Of a stretch of 16,575 nucleotides of DNA, positions 7,261 through 14,497 are shown one piece after another. Source of the DNA: Sulfurovum sp. Its GTDB lineage: Bacteria > Campylobacterota > Campylobacteria > Campylobacterales > Sulfurovaceae. The DNA is taken from NCBI GenBank assembly GCA_022729615.1, contig DZAQ01000020.1, forward strand, positions 1-16,575, given 5' to 3'. Every line of letters starts with the position of its first letter. The stretch's first letter is position 1. The position numbers and the translations under genes were made by a program. The notes beneath the pieces were generated by a model. That model had not been told where the DNA came from. It did not search any database and worked only from the letters and a program-made list of their open reading frames with translations.

Positions 7261-8085
7261 ATGGATTTTTGGAATCATATTTATACGCACTTTGATCCCG
7301 TAGCGGTAAATTTTGGCTTTCTCTCTGTGCATTGGTATGGGATCATGTATGTATTGGCGCTCCTGAGTGCGCTCTGGTTCGCAAAATTTATTATCAAAAA
7401 AGATTCACTGGCGATCGATGACAAACTTATCGACAGTTTTTTTATCTGGATTGAAATTGGTGTGATCTTGGGCGCAAGGATAGGCTATATCCTCTTTTAC
7501 GATCCGAACACCTCGTACTATCTCACACATCCGTGGCAAATATTCAATCCATTTATTAATGGAGAGTTTGTTGGTATTCGAGGGATGAGCTATCATGGAG
7601 CTATTGTGGGTGCGCTTATCGCTGCTTTGCTTTTTTCACGCAGACATCCGGGACAGATCTATCCCCTCCTCGATCTCACAGGGCTTGCCGTACCTGTCGG
7701 CTATATCTTTGGCAGAATCGGGAATTTCCTCAACCAAGAGCTTGTCGGACGCGCAACCGATGTGCCTTGGGGGATCTTCGTCGATGGGGTTTTGCGTCAC
7801 CCCTCCCAACTCTATGAGGCTCTCTTGGAGGGGGTGGCGGTTGCGCTGCTTCTTTATCTTTATCGAGCTCACAAACGATTTGAGGGAGAACTTTTTGCGC
7901 TCTATGGCATACTCTACGGCTTGGCGCGGTTCATTGCAGAATTTTACCGTGAACCTGATGCACAGCTTGGATATATCTGCTGCGGATGGATGAGCATGGG
8001 ACAGCTTATGAGTCTTTTGATGACACTCTTTTCTATCGGCATGTATCTCTATATCCAAAAGCATTCCCGCAAATCTCAAGGGTGA
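7261..8085 (+). CDS. lgt: Phosphatidylglycerol-prolipoprotein diacylglyceryl transferase
   Basis: Lgt transfers diacylglycerol from phosphatidylglycerol to the lipobox cysteine of prolipoproteins, the first step of lipoprotein maturation in the inner membrane. The 274-residue protein has about seven hydrophobic segments. The conserved SYHGAIVG is at 110-117, and the signature GRIGNFLNQELVGR is at 151-164, followed by a conserved aromatic turn and HPSQLYEA at 180-187. A conserved arginine occurs in YGLARFIAEFYREPD (about 219-233). It is divergent from htrA, with its own promoter, and convergent with ruvB. A BON-domain lipoprotein encoded at 9172-9480 is a likely substrate. A CC pair at 240-241 in the last periplasmic loop is unremarked in what I know of the family. 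Confidence 0.95.
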   Translation: MDFWNHIYTHFDPVAVNFGFLSVHWYGIMYVLALLSALWFAKFIIKKDSLAIDDKLIDSFFIWIEIGVILGARIGYILFYDPNTSYYLTHPWQIFNPFINGEFVGIRGMSYHGAIVGALIAALLFSRRHPGQIYPLLDLTGLAVPVGYIFGRIGNFLNQELVGRATDVPWGIFVDGVLRHPSQLYEALLEGVAVALLLYLYRAHKRFEGELFALYGILYGLARFIAEFYREPDAQLGYICCGWMSMGQLMSLLMTLFSIGMYLYIQKHSRKSQG

Positions 8086-8150
8086 TGATTTTTTAATTTC
8101 GACAGAAATAAGACCCTTCAAGCAAAATGGTTATTAAAACGAAAAATCAT
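8078..8150. other. Convergent lgt/ruvB intergenic region with nested inverted repeats
   Basis: The 66-bp gap between two converging genes contains a small hairpin ATTTC-GACA-GAAAT (8096-8109), flanked by AAGGGT (8078-8083) and ACCCTT (8113-8118). An outer pair is ATGATTTTT (8085-8093) with AAAAATCAT (8142-8150). These could fold into a weak two-way terminator, but there is no strong GC stem followed by a T-run, so I only note the structure. Confidence 0.25.
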
Positions 8151-8151
8151 G

Positions 8152-9168
8152 CTAACTCTCTTCAAATAGGCTCTTATCTGACGGCAAACTCATTCTGAAA
8201 TGCTCATAACTTTTTTGAGTTGCGATACGCCCCCTCGCCGTCCTTTCGATATATCCGTTGGCAAGGAGATAAGGCTCCAATACATCCTCTATCGTCCCCT
8301 CATCTTCACTAAGCGCCGCGCCGATAGTACTGAGCCCCATCGGCTTGCCTTTTGCCCCCACGAGCAGTTCAAGCAGCTGGATATCCAACTCATCAAACCC
8401 CAAGTGATTGACGCCAAGCTCATCAAGCGCATACTGTGTAGTCTTCAGTCCGATCTTTGTCTCATTGGCAACCTCTGCAAAATCCCTCACCCGCTTCAAA
8501 AGTCTCAGCGCAACCCGAGGCGTCCCACGGCTTCTTTTGGCGATTTCAATCGCTGACTCCTCCATTGCCGGCTTTTTGAGCTTACGAGAAGCGAGCTGCA
8601 CGATCATCCCAAGCTCTTGCGGGGTATAAAATTGCATCCGAAAATGCATTCCGAAGCGCTCTCGCAGTGGGTTGGAGAGCATCCCTGCGCGCGTCGTTGC
8701 GCCGATAAGCGTAAAGCGGGGAAGATCAATCTTTACCGTTTGTGCCGCCGGACCGCTCCCGATGATGATATCAAGCCGGAAATCTTCCATCGCAGGATAG
8801 AGTATCTCCTCGATCGCCGGACTCATTCGATGGATCTCATCAATAAAGAGGATATCCCCCTCCTCGATATTGGTCAAAAGCGCTGCCAGATCCCCGGCCT
8901 TCTCTATCATCGGCGCTGATGTAGTTTTGATATTCGCCTCCATCGCAACGGCGATGATGTTGGCAAGCGTCGTCTTTCCAAGCCCCGGAGGACCAAAAAA
9001 GAGTATGTGATCCAGCGCTTCATTGCGCCGCTTGCTCGCCTCCACAAAGACTTGAAGGTTTTTCTTGATCTTCTCCTGCCCTATATACTCATCCCAGCTT
9101 CCCGGGCGGAGCGATACCTCATAAGAGCCCTCGTCGCTGAAGCGCTCGATCTCAACTATCCGCTCCAT
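8152..9168 (-). CDS. ruvB: Holliday junction branch migration ATPase RuvB
   Basis: RuvB is the hexameric AAA+ motor that drives branch migration of Holliday junctions with RuvA, before RuvC cleavage. Read from ATG 9168 the protein has 338 aa, which is typical. The N-terminal LRPGSWDEYIGQ is diagnostic. Walker A GPPGLGKT is at 59-66, Walker B DEIH at 110-113 and sensor 1 GATTRAG at 156-162; the C-terminal winged-helix domain includes the GLSTIGAALSEDEGTIED region. A TTG immediately before the ATG (9171) is an alternative first codon. The lipoprotein gene ends just before it (TAA-TTG-ATG), and no clear Shine-Dalgarno is present, so translation probably depends on coupling. RuvA and RuvC are not in the window. 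Confidence 0.96.
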   Translation of the reverse strand: MERIVEIERFSDEGSYEVSLRPGSWDEYIGQEKIKKNLQVFVEASKRRNEALDHILFFGPPGLGKTTLANIIAVAMEANIKTTSAPMIEKAGDLAALLTNIEEGDILFIDEIHRMSPAIEEILYPAMEDFRLDIIIGSGPAAQTVKIDLPRFTLIGATTRAGMLSNPLRERFGMHFRMQFYTPQELGMIVQLASRKLKKPAMEESAIEIAKRSRGTPRVALRLLKRVRDFAEVANETKIGLKTTQYALDELGVNHLGFDELDIQLLELLVGAKGKPMGLSTIGAALSEDEGTIEDVLEPYLLANGYIERTARGRIATQKSYEHFRMSLPSDKSLFEES

Positions 9169-9171
9169 CAA

Positions 9172-9480
9172 TTACTGCACCACAATATTGTTGATAACCT
9201 TGGTGACGCCTTCCGTGTTTCGTGCAACCTCTTCGGCGCTTCGCTTCTGCTCCTCATTTTGCACGAAACCGCTGAGCAAAACCTCTCCCTCAAGCGTCTG
9301 CACGCTCAAAGAGAGCGATTCAAGTCCGGCAGTCCTTGCCAGTCGAGCCTTGATGCCCGTCGTGATCATCGAGCCTTCCATAAACTCTTGGGGTGTTTCG
9401 TACTGCGACGCAGCGACGCAACCGCTCAAAAAAATGGCGGCAACCCCCATAAAAAGTGTTTTTATTATCCTATTTTTCAT
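9172..9480 (-). CDS. Small BON-domain lipoprotein
   Basis: A 102-residue exported lipoprotein. A short basic N terminus and hydrophobic stretch end in the lipobox LSGC, giving lipidated C21. Residues about 36-102 form one BON domain (alpha-beta-beta-alpha-beta), ending in VARNTEGVTKVINNIVVQ. The central glycine region GEVLLSGFVQNEEQK is the usual BON core. BON domains occur in OsmY/DolP-like envelope proteins and are thought to bind phospholipid; DolP itself carries two, so this is a minimal version. GGGAGA lies just upstream of the ATG. The gene starts 9 bp after panB and ends at the ruvB start, so it is the middle gene of a three-gene run. Its specific role is unknown. It may be held in the inner or outer leaflet of the periplasm by its lipid anchor. 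Confidence 0.82.
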   Translation of the reverse strand: MKNRIIKTLFMGVAAIFLSGCVAASQYETPQEFMEGSMITTGIKARLARTAGLESLSLSVQTLEGEVLLSGFVQNEEQKRSAEEVARNTEGVTKVINNIVVQ

Positions 9481-9489
9481 CCCATCTCC

Positions 9490-10281
9490 CTAGTACTCAT
9501 GCGAGGCATCCGGAAATCTTCCCGATTTCACATCTTGCGCATAATTTTTCACTGCCTCTTTGACAAGATTTCCGCCATCGAGATACTGCTTTACAAATTT
9601 TGGCACAAAGGTATCAAAAAATCCAAGCATATCGCTCCACACCAACACCTGACCGTCGCAACCGCCGCCGGCGCCTATACCGATAGTGGGGATGGAGACC
9701 TTTTGGGTTACCTCCATTGCGACATCAGGCAAAACACCCTCTATGATCAATCCTACCGCTCCGGCGGCTTCCAATGCCAATGCCTGCTCTATGATCTCCC
9801 GCTTTTGCGCTTCATTTTTGCCTTTGATGAGATACCCCCCCTCGCTTCGCACGCTTTGGGGCTTGAGTCCGATATGCCCAAAAACTGCGATAGCATTTTG
9901 ACTCAGATAGCGCACAATCTCCGCCTTTTCCAACCCGCCTTCGAGTTTGACGGCGTCAGCTCCCGTCTCCTGATATGCCCGTACAGCATTTGCCAGAGCG
10001 CTTTTTTTATCTCCGTAAGAGCCAAACGGCATATCGAAAATCACAAAGCTTTTTTGGACTTTTGCGCAGACAGCCGCCGTATGGTAGATCATTTGATCCA
10101 TATTCGCCGAGAGCGTGTCAGACCTTCCCAAAAAGCTCATATTGAGACTATCGCCCACCAAAATAGCATCCACCTGCGCATCAAACAGAGCCGAAAACAG
10201 CGCATCATACGCTGTGATCACCACTATTTTCTCATTGCCTTTCATCCTTTGAAGGTCTCTTAGTGTTATTTTCCCGCCCAC
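9490..10281 (-). CDS. panB: 3-methyl-2-oxobutanoate hydroxymethyltransferase
   Basis: PanB adds a hydroxymethyl group from 5,10-methylenetetrahydrofolate to 2-oxoisovalerate, giving ketopantoate, the first committed step to pantothenate and coenzyme A. The 263-residue length is typical of this (beta/alpha)8 decameric enzyme. Ligands and catalytic residues are visible: D44 in VGDSLNM, D83 in FDMPFGSY, K112 and E114 in VKLEGG, the catalytic E181 in LIIEGVLPD, and the glycine-rich loop GIGAGGGCDG at 201-210. The start is GTG at 10281, with GAGAGGAT about 6 bases upstream. The first gene of the panB-lipoprotein-ruvB run, it is divergent from trpA. PanC and PanD are not in the window. Confidence 0.94.
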   Translation of the reverse strand: MGGKITLRDLQRMKGNEKIVVITAYDALFSALFDAQVDAILVGDSLNMSFLGRSDTLSANMDQMIYHTAAVCAKVQKSFVIFDMPFGSYGDKKSALANAVRAYQETGADAVKLEGGLEKAEIVRYLSQNAIAVFGHIGLKPQSVRSEGGYLIKGKNEAQKREIIEQALALEAAGAVGLIIEGVLPDVAMEVTQKVSIPTIGIGAGGGCDGQVLVWSDMLGFFDTFVPKFVKQYLDGGNLVKEAVKNYAQDVKSGRFPDASHEY

Positions 10282-10315
10282 AACTATCCTCTCCAGACTC
10301 TTATTTTAACTGATG

Positions 10316-10321
10316 TATAAT
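10316..10321 (+). promoter_or_regulatory. Putative -10 box for trpA
   Basis: A perfect TATAAT at 10316-10321 lies in the 101-bp divergent gap between panB and trpA, about 62 bp before the trpA ATG. No good -35 box is visible. The leader contains a short stem possibility around 10338-10354 but nothing that looks like a Trp-codon attenuator. Confidence 0.45.
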
Positions 10322-10382
10322 ATCACAAAAAATGTTTAGGGCGGACAAAAGCCTCAAATAATTTCTTTATGAAGCGAGAAAG

Positions 10383-11123
10383 ATGAAAAAACTTGTAGCA
10401 TATATCACTACCGGATATCCCGATATCCAATTTACTATCGATCTTGCCTTGGCGCTTGCGCAGTCCGGCGTCGATACGCTTGAGCTCGGTATTCCTTTTT
10501 CCGATCCTGTTGCCGATGGCGCTACTATAGAAAAAGCCAATCTCCTCTCACTGCAAAATGGATTTAAAATAGAGCATCTCTTTGAAGCGTCTAGGAGTAT
10601 CGCCCCAAAGATAGATACACTCTGGATGGGCTATTTTAACCCTTTTTACCACAAAGGGATGGATCTTTTTATGGATGAAGCGGTCAAAAGCGGTGTCCAT
10701 GGATTTATCATTCCGGATTTGCCTTTCGAAGAGGCACAGCCCTACAAAGCCATGATGCGTGCACACAATCTTGCGCTTATAGATTTTGTCGCCCCAACCG
10801 ATAGCGCTGAGCGTATCAAACAGCTCACGCAGAGCGTCGATAAGTTTATCTATCTTGTTGCCTACGCAGGCATCACCGGTACAGGCACTGCCGAACCGCT
10901 CGATCAAGTCATTGCAGATATTCGTGAAGCAACCCCGGCGCCCATCTATGTAGGATTTGGAGTAGATGAGCATACCGCGAAAGAGAAAGCGAAGGGGGTA
11001 GATGGGGTGATCGTGGGGTCGGCATTTATCAAGCTGCTGCTTGATGAGAGTCTCACCCGCACTCAAAAGCTCACGAAAATCTCCGAGCTCGCCAAAGAGA
11101 TCAAGGCAAAGATTAACGAGTAG
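10383..11123 (+). CDS. trpA: Tryptophan synthase alpha chain
   Basis: TrpA cleaves indole-3-glycerol phosphate to indole and glyceraldehyde 3-phosphate; indole is channelled to TrpB. The TIM-barrel signature LELGIPFSDPVADG holds the two catalytic acids, E34 and D45, with the same spacing as E49/D60 of the Salmonella enzyme. GFIIPDLPFEE (about 102-112) and the phosphate-binding region GITGTGTAEPLD follow, and GFGVDEHTAK near the end closes the phosphate site. At 246 aa it is somewhat shorter than the enterobacterial form (268), mainly at the N terminus, which begins directly with the first barrel strand. GAGAAAG precedes the ATG closely. It stands alone here, between the panB and por operons, without trpB or other trp genes, so it is probably transcribed from its own promoter. 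Confidence 0.95.
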   Translation: MKKLVAYITTGYPDIQFTIDLALALAQSGVDTLELGIPFSDPVADGATIEKANLLSLQNGFKIEHLFEASRSIAPKIDTLWMGYFNPFYHKGMDLFMDEAVKSGVHGFIIPDLPFEEAQPYKAMMRAHNLALIDFVAPTDSAERIKQLTQSVDKFIYLVAYAGITGTGTAEPLDQVIADIREATPAPIYVGFGVDEHTAKEKAKGVDGVIVGSAFIKLLLDESLTRTQKLTKISELAKEIKAKINE

Positions 11124-11156
11124 CACTAAATTTTTTGATTTTGAAAGAATGAAATA

Positions 11157-11174
11157 CCCCTCTCAAGAGAGGGG
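11157..11174 (-). terminator. Hairpin terminator after the por operon
   Basis: A perfect inverted repeat CCCCTCTC-AA-GAGAGGGG lies 15 bp downstream of the porB stop. On the minus strand the stem is followed by a T-rich stretch (TATTTCATTCTTTC), as expected for intrinsic termination of the por transcript. In the plus direction no T-run follows, so it probably does not end trpA efficiently, although it lies after that gene too. Confidence 0.65.
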
Positions 11175-11189
11175 ATGATAGAGAAGATT

Positions 11190-12143
11190 TTAGATTCTTG
11201 CCTCTTCTCTTCTTTGGAGTTTATCCCAATACTCATTGATATCGCTTTGGATCTTTTCAATGACATGTTTGTTTTCCGGCTTGAAGAGGTGCTTGTATCT
11301 GCCTTGGGCATTGAGATACTCCTCTACAGGCACAACATTCTTTGGTCTATACAAAATATTAAGCTCATGCCCGTTGATAATCTCATAAATAGGGAACATA
11401 AGCGTATCTGTCGCAAGATCAGTGATGTGAATCGTATCTTTTGGATCAAAACGCCACTCTGTGCAGCATGCAGAAACAGTATTGATAAAGCAAGGTCCTT
11501 CGGTTTCCAATGCTGTCTGGAAGCCCTTTGCCATACTCTTCCACTTGTTAGGTGCAAGCTGCGCGACATATGGAGCCCCATGAGCAGCCATAATAGCTAC
11601 GATATCTTTCTTCTTCTCTTTTTTTCCGTAGCTGGCACTTCCTGCCTGCGCAGTAGAAGTAGTAGCTCCGATTGGCGTCGAGGATGAACGCTGACCGCCG
11701 GTATTGGCATAGTTTTCATTGTCAAGACAGATATATGTGAAGTCATGTCCTCTCTCCATTGCGCCTGAAAGCCACTGAAAACCGATATCATAAGTAGAGC
11801 CGTCGCCGCCAAAAGCTACAAATTTAACAGGGGCATTTGGATCTTTGAGTGTCCCCTTTTTCTTTCTTGCTCTATACATTGCCTCTGAACCGGTTACGGC
11901 AGTTGCTGCATTTTCAAAACCGATATGGATCCATGAAGTATCCCATGATGTAAACGGATAGACCGCAGTTGAAACCTCTAGACATCCTGTATTGGCAGCT
12001 ATGACGAGATTGTCATCCGTGCAGTTCATCAGCTCTCTTACGATCATTGAGTGCGCGCAACCCGGGCAAAGCGTATGCGCTCCCTCAAATCTATCATTAT
12101 TGGTTGAAAATTCTTTTAAGTTTTTGATCGATGTAATTGCCAT
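11190..12143 (-). CDS. porB: Pyruvate:ferredoxin oxidoreductase, beta subunit (thiamine diphosphate and 4Fe-4S)
   Basis: This subunit binds the thiamine diphosphate and one 4Fe-4S cluster of the enzyme that converts pyruvate and CoA to acetyl-CoA and CO2 while reducing ferredoxin. In 317 residues I see the cluster cysteines C26-x2-C29, C54 (NTGCLEV) and the C226/C227 pair before the TEWRFDP region. The thiamine-binding motif runs from GGDGS (112-116) to NENYANTGGQ (142-151). The motif QRSSSTPIGA is typical of POR and not of 2-oxoglutarate oxidoreductase beta chains. Its strong AAGGAG site overlaps the end of porA, which stops 2 bp before. It is the last gene of porG-D-A-B, followed by a hairpin terminator. 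Confidence 0.93.
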   Translation of the reverse strand: MAITSIKNLKEFSTNNDRFEGAHTLCPGCAHSMIVRELMNCTDDNLVIAANTGCLEVSTAVYPFTSWDTSWIHIGFENAATAVTGSEAMYRARKKKGTLKDPNAPVKFVAFGGDGSTYDIGFQWLSGAMERGHDFTYICLDNENYANTGGQRSSSTPIGATTSTAQAGSASYGKKEKKKDIVAIMAAHGAPYVAQLAPNKWKSMAKGFQTALETEGPCFINTVSACCTEWRFDPKDTIHITDLATDTLMFPIYEIINGHELNILYRPKNVVPVEEYLNAQGRYKHLFKPENKHVIEKIQSDINEYWDKLQRREEARI

Positions 12144-12145
12144 GT

Positions 12146-13381
12146 TTAGCTCCTTTTGGCTTCGAAAAAGCCCAGTTTTGGACCTCTTAGCCCTGAAAAT
12201 TGTTGAATTTGCGTAGTGATATGTCCTGCATCCGCATGCGCCTTCTGCTCTCTTATGATTCTTTTCGCCTCTTGGATAGAAAAATCTCTTCCTCCAAGTC
12301 CATAGATAAAGTTTGTTACCAACGGTCTATTTGCTGAAGAGAGAACTGCTGCAGAAACCTCATTGAAAAATGCGCCCATTGCCCCGCCTGGTGACGATCT
12401 GTCCAAAACCGCAATAGCTTTGACACCGCTGAGCGCATCTGCCATCTCATCGAAAGCAAAAGGTCTGAAACATCGCGGAGCCACAATTCCCACTTTGATC
12501 CCTTCCTCTTCTCTAAGCTGCTTCGCCGCAACCCTCAAAGTCTCCACGGTAGAACCCAGACCAACTACTGCGACCTCAGCATCTTCCATCATATAAGACT
12601 CAACTCTTTTATAATTTCTGCCGGTCAACTTGCCATACTCAGCAAAAACTCCATCAATAACCGTTCTTGAATCCATCAAAGCCTTATGCTGTTTTGCCTT
12701 ATGCTCAAAATGCCAATCCTCCTCAGTCTGCGCTCCATAAGTCACAGGCTTAGAGAAGTCAAGCATATCGTCAACTCCTTTGTAGTCACCGACAAACTTA
12801 TATGCCGCTTCGTCACTCAGAGGATGAATATTTTGCGCCGTATGCGATGTGATAAATCCATCTTGATGCACCATCACAGGAAGTCTGACGCTCATATGCT
12901 CACCTATTCTGAAAGCACAGAGAGTCAAATCATACGCCTCTTCAGCATTGAATGCATCGATTTGTATCCAGCCTGAGTCACGACCCAAATACATATCGGC
13001 ATGGTCGCCACGGACATTAAGCGGGGACGCAAGCGCTCTATTGACTACCACCAACACGATAGGAAGCCTCATTCCGGATGCCTGATAGAGCACCTCTGCC
13101 ATCAAAGCAAACCCCTGCGAAGAGGTTGCAGTAGCTACACGACCGCCCGATGCTGCGGCACCGATACATCCTGACATTGCAGCATGCTCTGATTCCACCA
13201 TGACATACTCGCCGTCAATGTATCCATTCGCGACATAGTTACCATAATTTTCTACAACCGGGGTTGACGGCGTGATCGGGTAGGCAGCCACTACATCTAC
13301 CTGTGCTTGTCTCAAGGCTTGTGACGCAGCGTAATTTCCGTCCCAAACTTCTACTTCATTAATATCATATTTTTTTGCCAT
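12146..13381 (-). CDS. porA: Pyruvate:ferredoxin oxidoreductase, alpha subunit
   Basis: The alpha subunit carries the pyrimidine-binding and substrate/CoA-binding domains of pyruvate:ferredoxin oxidoreductase. It is 411 residues long, normal for the four-subunit form. The diagnostic YPITPST is at 34-40 and ESEHAA at 63-68, followed by GRVATATSSQGFALM. The central part includes RGDHADMYLGRDSGWIQ, a feature of pyruvate-type alpha chains. The C-terminal transketolase-like domain (about 260-400) includes AVVGLGSTVETLR and VAPRCFRPF. AAAGGAT precedes the ATG, and the gene follows porD by 9 bp. It acts in the cytoplasm as a heterotetramer or its dimer with the other three products. Confidence 0.94.
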   Translation of the reverse strand: MAKKYDINEVEVWDGNYAASQALRQAQVDVVAAYPITPSTPVVENYGNYVANGYIDGEYVMVESEHAAMSGCIGAAASGGRVATATSSQGFALMAEVLYQASGMRLPIVLVVVNRALASPLNVRGDHADMYLGRDSGWIQIDAFNAEEAYDLTLCAFRIGEHMSVRLPVMVHQDGFITSHTAQNIHPLSDEAAYKFVGDYKGVDDMLDFSKPVTYGAQTEEDWHFEHKAKQHKALMDSRTVIDGVFAEYGKLTGRNYKRVESYMMEDAEVAVVGLGSTVETLRVAAKQLREEEGIKVGIVAPRCFRPFAFDEMADALSGVKAIAVLDRSSPGGAMGAFFNEVSAAVLSSANRPLVTNFIYGLGGRDFSIQEAKRIIREQKAHADAGHITTQIQQFSGLRGPKLGFFEAKRS

Positions 13382-13390
13382 ATTAATCCT

Positions 13391-13834
13391 TTAATTTTTC
13401 TTTTTTTCAGGCCACTGTGCCAATGCTGTTTCGATCTCTTCGGCTTCAACAAACATAAGAAGAGATTTTGGATTTGTAGGACAAACCTCTACGCACACTT
13501 GACACCCTTTACAGTGGTCATAATCAATACCAAGCATCTGCTTGTCTCTAGAGATGATAGATGAGTCAGGACACCATACCCAGCAATTTTGACAATCAAT
13601 GCAAATATCTCTATTATAGATAGGCTTGATGACGCGCCAAGAAGCGACTGTTGCCGTATAGGAGTTGAAATCCGAATATGTTCTCTCTTCTGCCTTCAAA
13701 GAGGCAATATTGGCTGCATCCCCCTCAAATGAAGTCAAGACGATACCCTGTGTTACCTCATCCCAGCCGACCAATTTGTCAGCACCAAGCTCTCTTTTAC
13801 CTCTGTTGTCTACAGCTAAAATACCCTTTGACAT
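13391..13834 (-). CDS. porD: Pyruvate:ferredoxin oxidoreductase, delta subunit (2x 4Fe-4S ferredoxin)
   Basis: The delta subunit relays electrons from the thiamine/FeS core to external ferredoxin or flavodoxin. Its 147 residues have two classical 4Fe-4S motifs: C78-x2-C81-x2-C84-x3-C88-P and C108-x2-C111-x2-C114-x3-C118-P. An N-terminal segment of about 70 residues without cysteines precedes them; many archaeal PorD proteins are near 85-105 residues, so this is an extended form, as in related Campylobacterota. The tail is acidic, then lysine-rich (EKKKN). GGAGGGGG lies just upstream of the ATG, 13 bp after the porG stop. Confidence 0.92.
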   Translation of the reverse strand: MSKGILAVDNRGKRELGADKLVGWDEVTQGIVLTSFEGDAANIASLKAEERTYSDFNSYTATVASWRVIKPIYNRDICIDCQNCWVWCPDSSIISRDKQMLGIDYDHCKGCQVCVEVCPTNPKSLLMFVEAEEIETALAQWPEKKKN

Positions 13835-13847
13835 ACTCTCCCCCTCC

Positions 13848-14411
13848 TTACTTTACTTCATTATACGCGATTGTGATAGCGTCCATATTTGAATCTATGA
13901 TCTTTTGCGGAAATTTCGATAGAACTTTTTTCATCCGATCCAAGAAATAGTCCAGTTCAAACATACCTGATATCTTCACGAAAGCTCCGAGCATTGGAGC
14001 ATTGGGCACGGATCTGCCAATGGTATCAATTGAAATTTTTATACAATCTACAACATAAACTCTCTCTTCTCTCTCTTTGAGTTCCGGAAGCTGAGACATG
14101 AGCTCTTCTTTGCTCAAATGCGTAGTAATGATATATTTTGTTGTCTCTTTGTCATTTTCGACAATATTGTCCGAAAAAGCCAAAGCAGGGTCGATCACCA
14201 ACACATAGTCAGGCAGCATAAACTTTTCATGATTGATGATTTGCTCATCATCTATTCTGTTATATGCGCGCATCGCGGCTCCGCGCTTTGCAGATCCATA
14301 GAGTGCAAACGCCTGAACCTGCTTGCCGGTTGTCGATACTACATCTCCCAACCCTTTTGCGCCCGTTACAGCACCCTGTCCTGCTCGACTATGCCATCTA
14401 ATTTCAACCAT
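13848..14411 (-). CDS. porG: Pyruvate:ferredoxin oxidoreductase, gamma subunit
   Basis: The gamma subunit, 187 residues, is the structural domain that covers CoA in the assembled enzyme. It starts with EIRWHSRAGQGAVTGAKGLG, where RAGQG (9-13) is the family signature, followed by YGSAKRGAAMRAYNRI and the region NAPMLGAFVKISG (about 137-149). AGGAGAT precedes the ATG. It is the first gene of the operon porG-D-A-B, the same order as the H. pylori genes HP1108-HP1111. In a heterotroph the complex oxidises pyruvate. In an autotrophic member of this phylum it would run backwards, carboxylating acetyl-CoA next to the reductive TCA cycle; the sequence does not decide between these. Confidence 0.93.
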   Translation of the reverse strand: MVEIRWHSRAGQGAVTGAKGLGDVVSTTGKQVQAFALYGSAKRGAAMRAYNRIDDEQIINHEKFMLPDYVLVIDPALAFSDNIVENDKETTKYIITTHLSKEELMSQLPELKEREERVYVVDCIKISIDTIGRSVPNAPMLGAFVKISGMFELDYFLDRMKKVLSKFPQKIIDSNMDAITIAYNEVK

Positions 14412-14444
14412 TTTAATCTCCTATATTTTTAGAGTGTGTTACCG

Positions 14445-14450
14445 ATTGTA
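14445..14450 (-). promoter_or_regulatory. Putative -10 box for the por operon
   Basis: TACAAT on the minus strand (14450-14445) lies about 33 bp before the porG ATG. The -35 area falls in the inverted repeat at 14462-14494 and has no good hexamer. The 78-bp gap between the HAD gene and porG holds no other feature I can name. Confidence 0.35.
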
Positions 14451-14461
14451 GTCTTTGCTCT

Positions 14462-14497
14462 CTTAGAAAATGCTTGAAAAATAACAATTCTAAGCAT
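14462..14497. repeat. Overlapping inverted repeats between the HAD gene and porG
   Basis: CTTAGAA at 14462-14468 pairs with TTCTAAG at 14488-14494. A second, shifted pair is ATGCTT at 14470-14475 with AAGCAT at 14492-14497. The right arms cover the HAD-gene stop codon; the left arms sit where the -35 region of the por promoter is expected. No T-run follows on either strand, so an operator or alternative hairpin is more likely than a terminator; chance remains possible. Confidence 0.35.

Noticed and set aside
9007..10263. A 418-residue open frame on the plus strand opposite panB, the lipoprotein gene and ruvB
   Set aside because: It spans three well-supported minus-strand genes, shows no recognisable motif and is rich in H, R, C and L, as expected of an antisense shadow frame.
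10369..10386. A five-codon leader frame (MKRER) whose stop overlaps the trpA ATG
   Set aside because: It has no ribosome binding site and no Trp codon; such short frames are expected by chance, so I do not call it a regulatory leader peptide.
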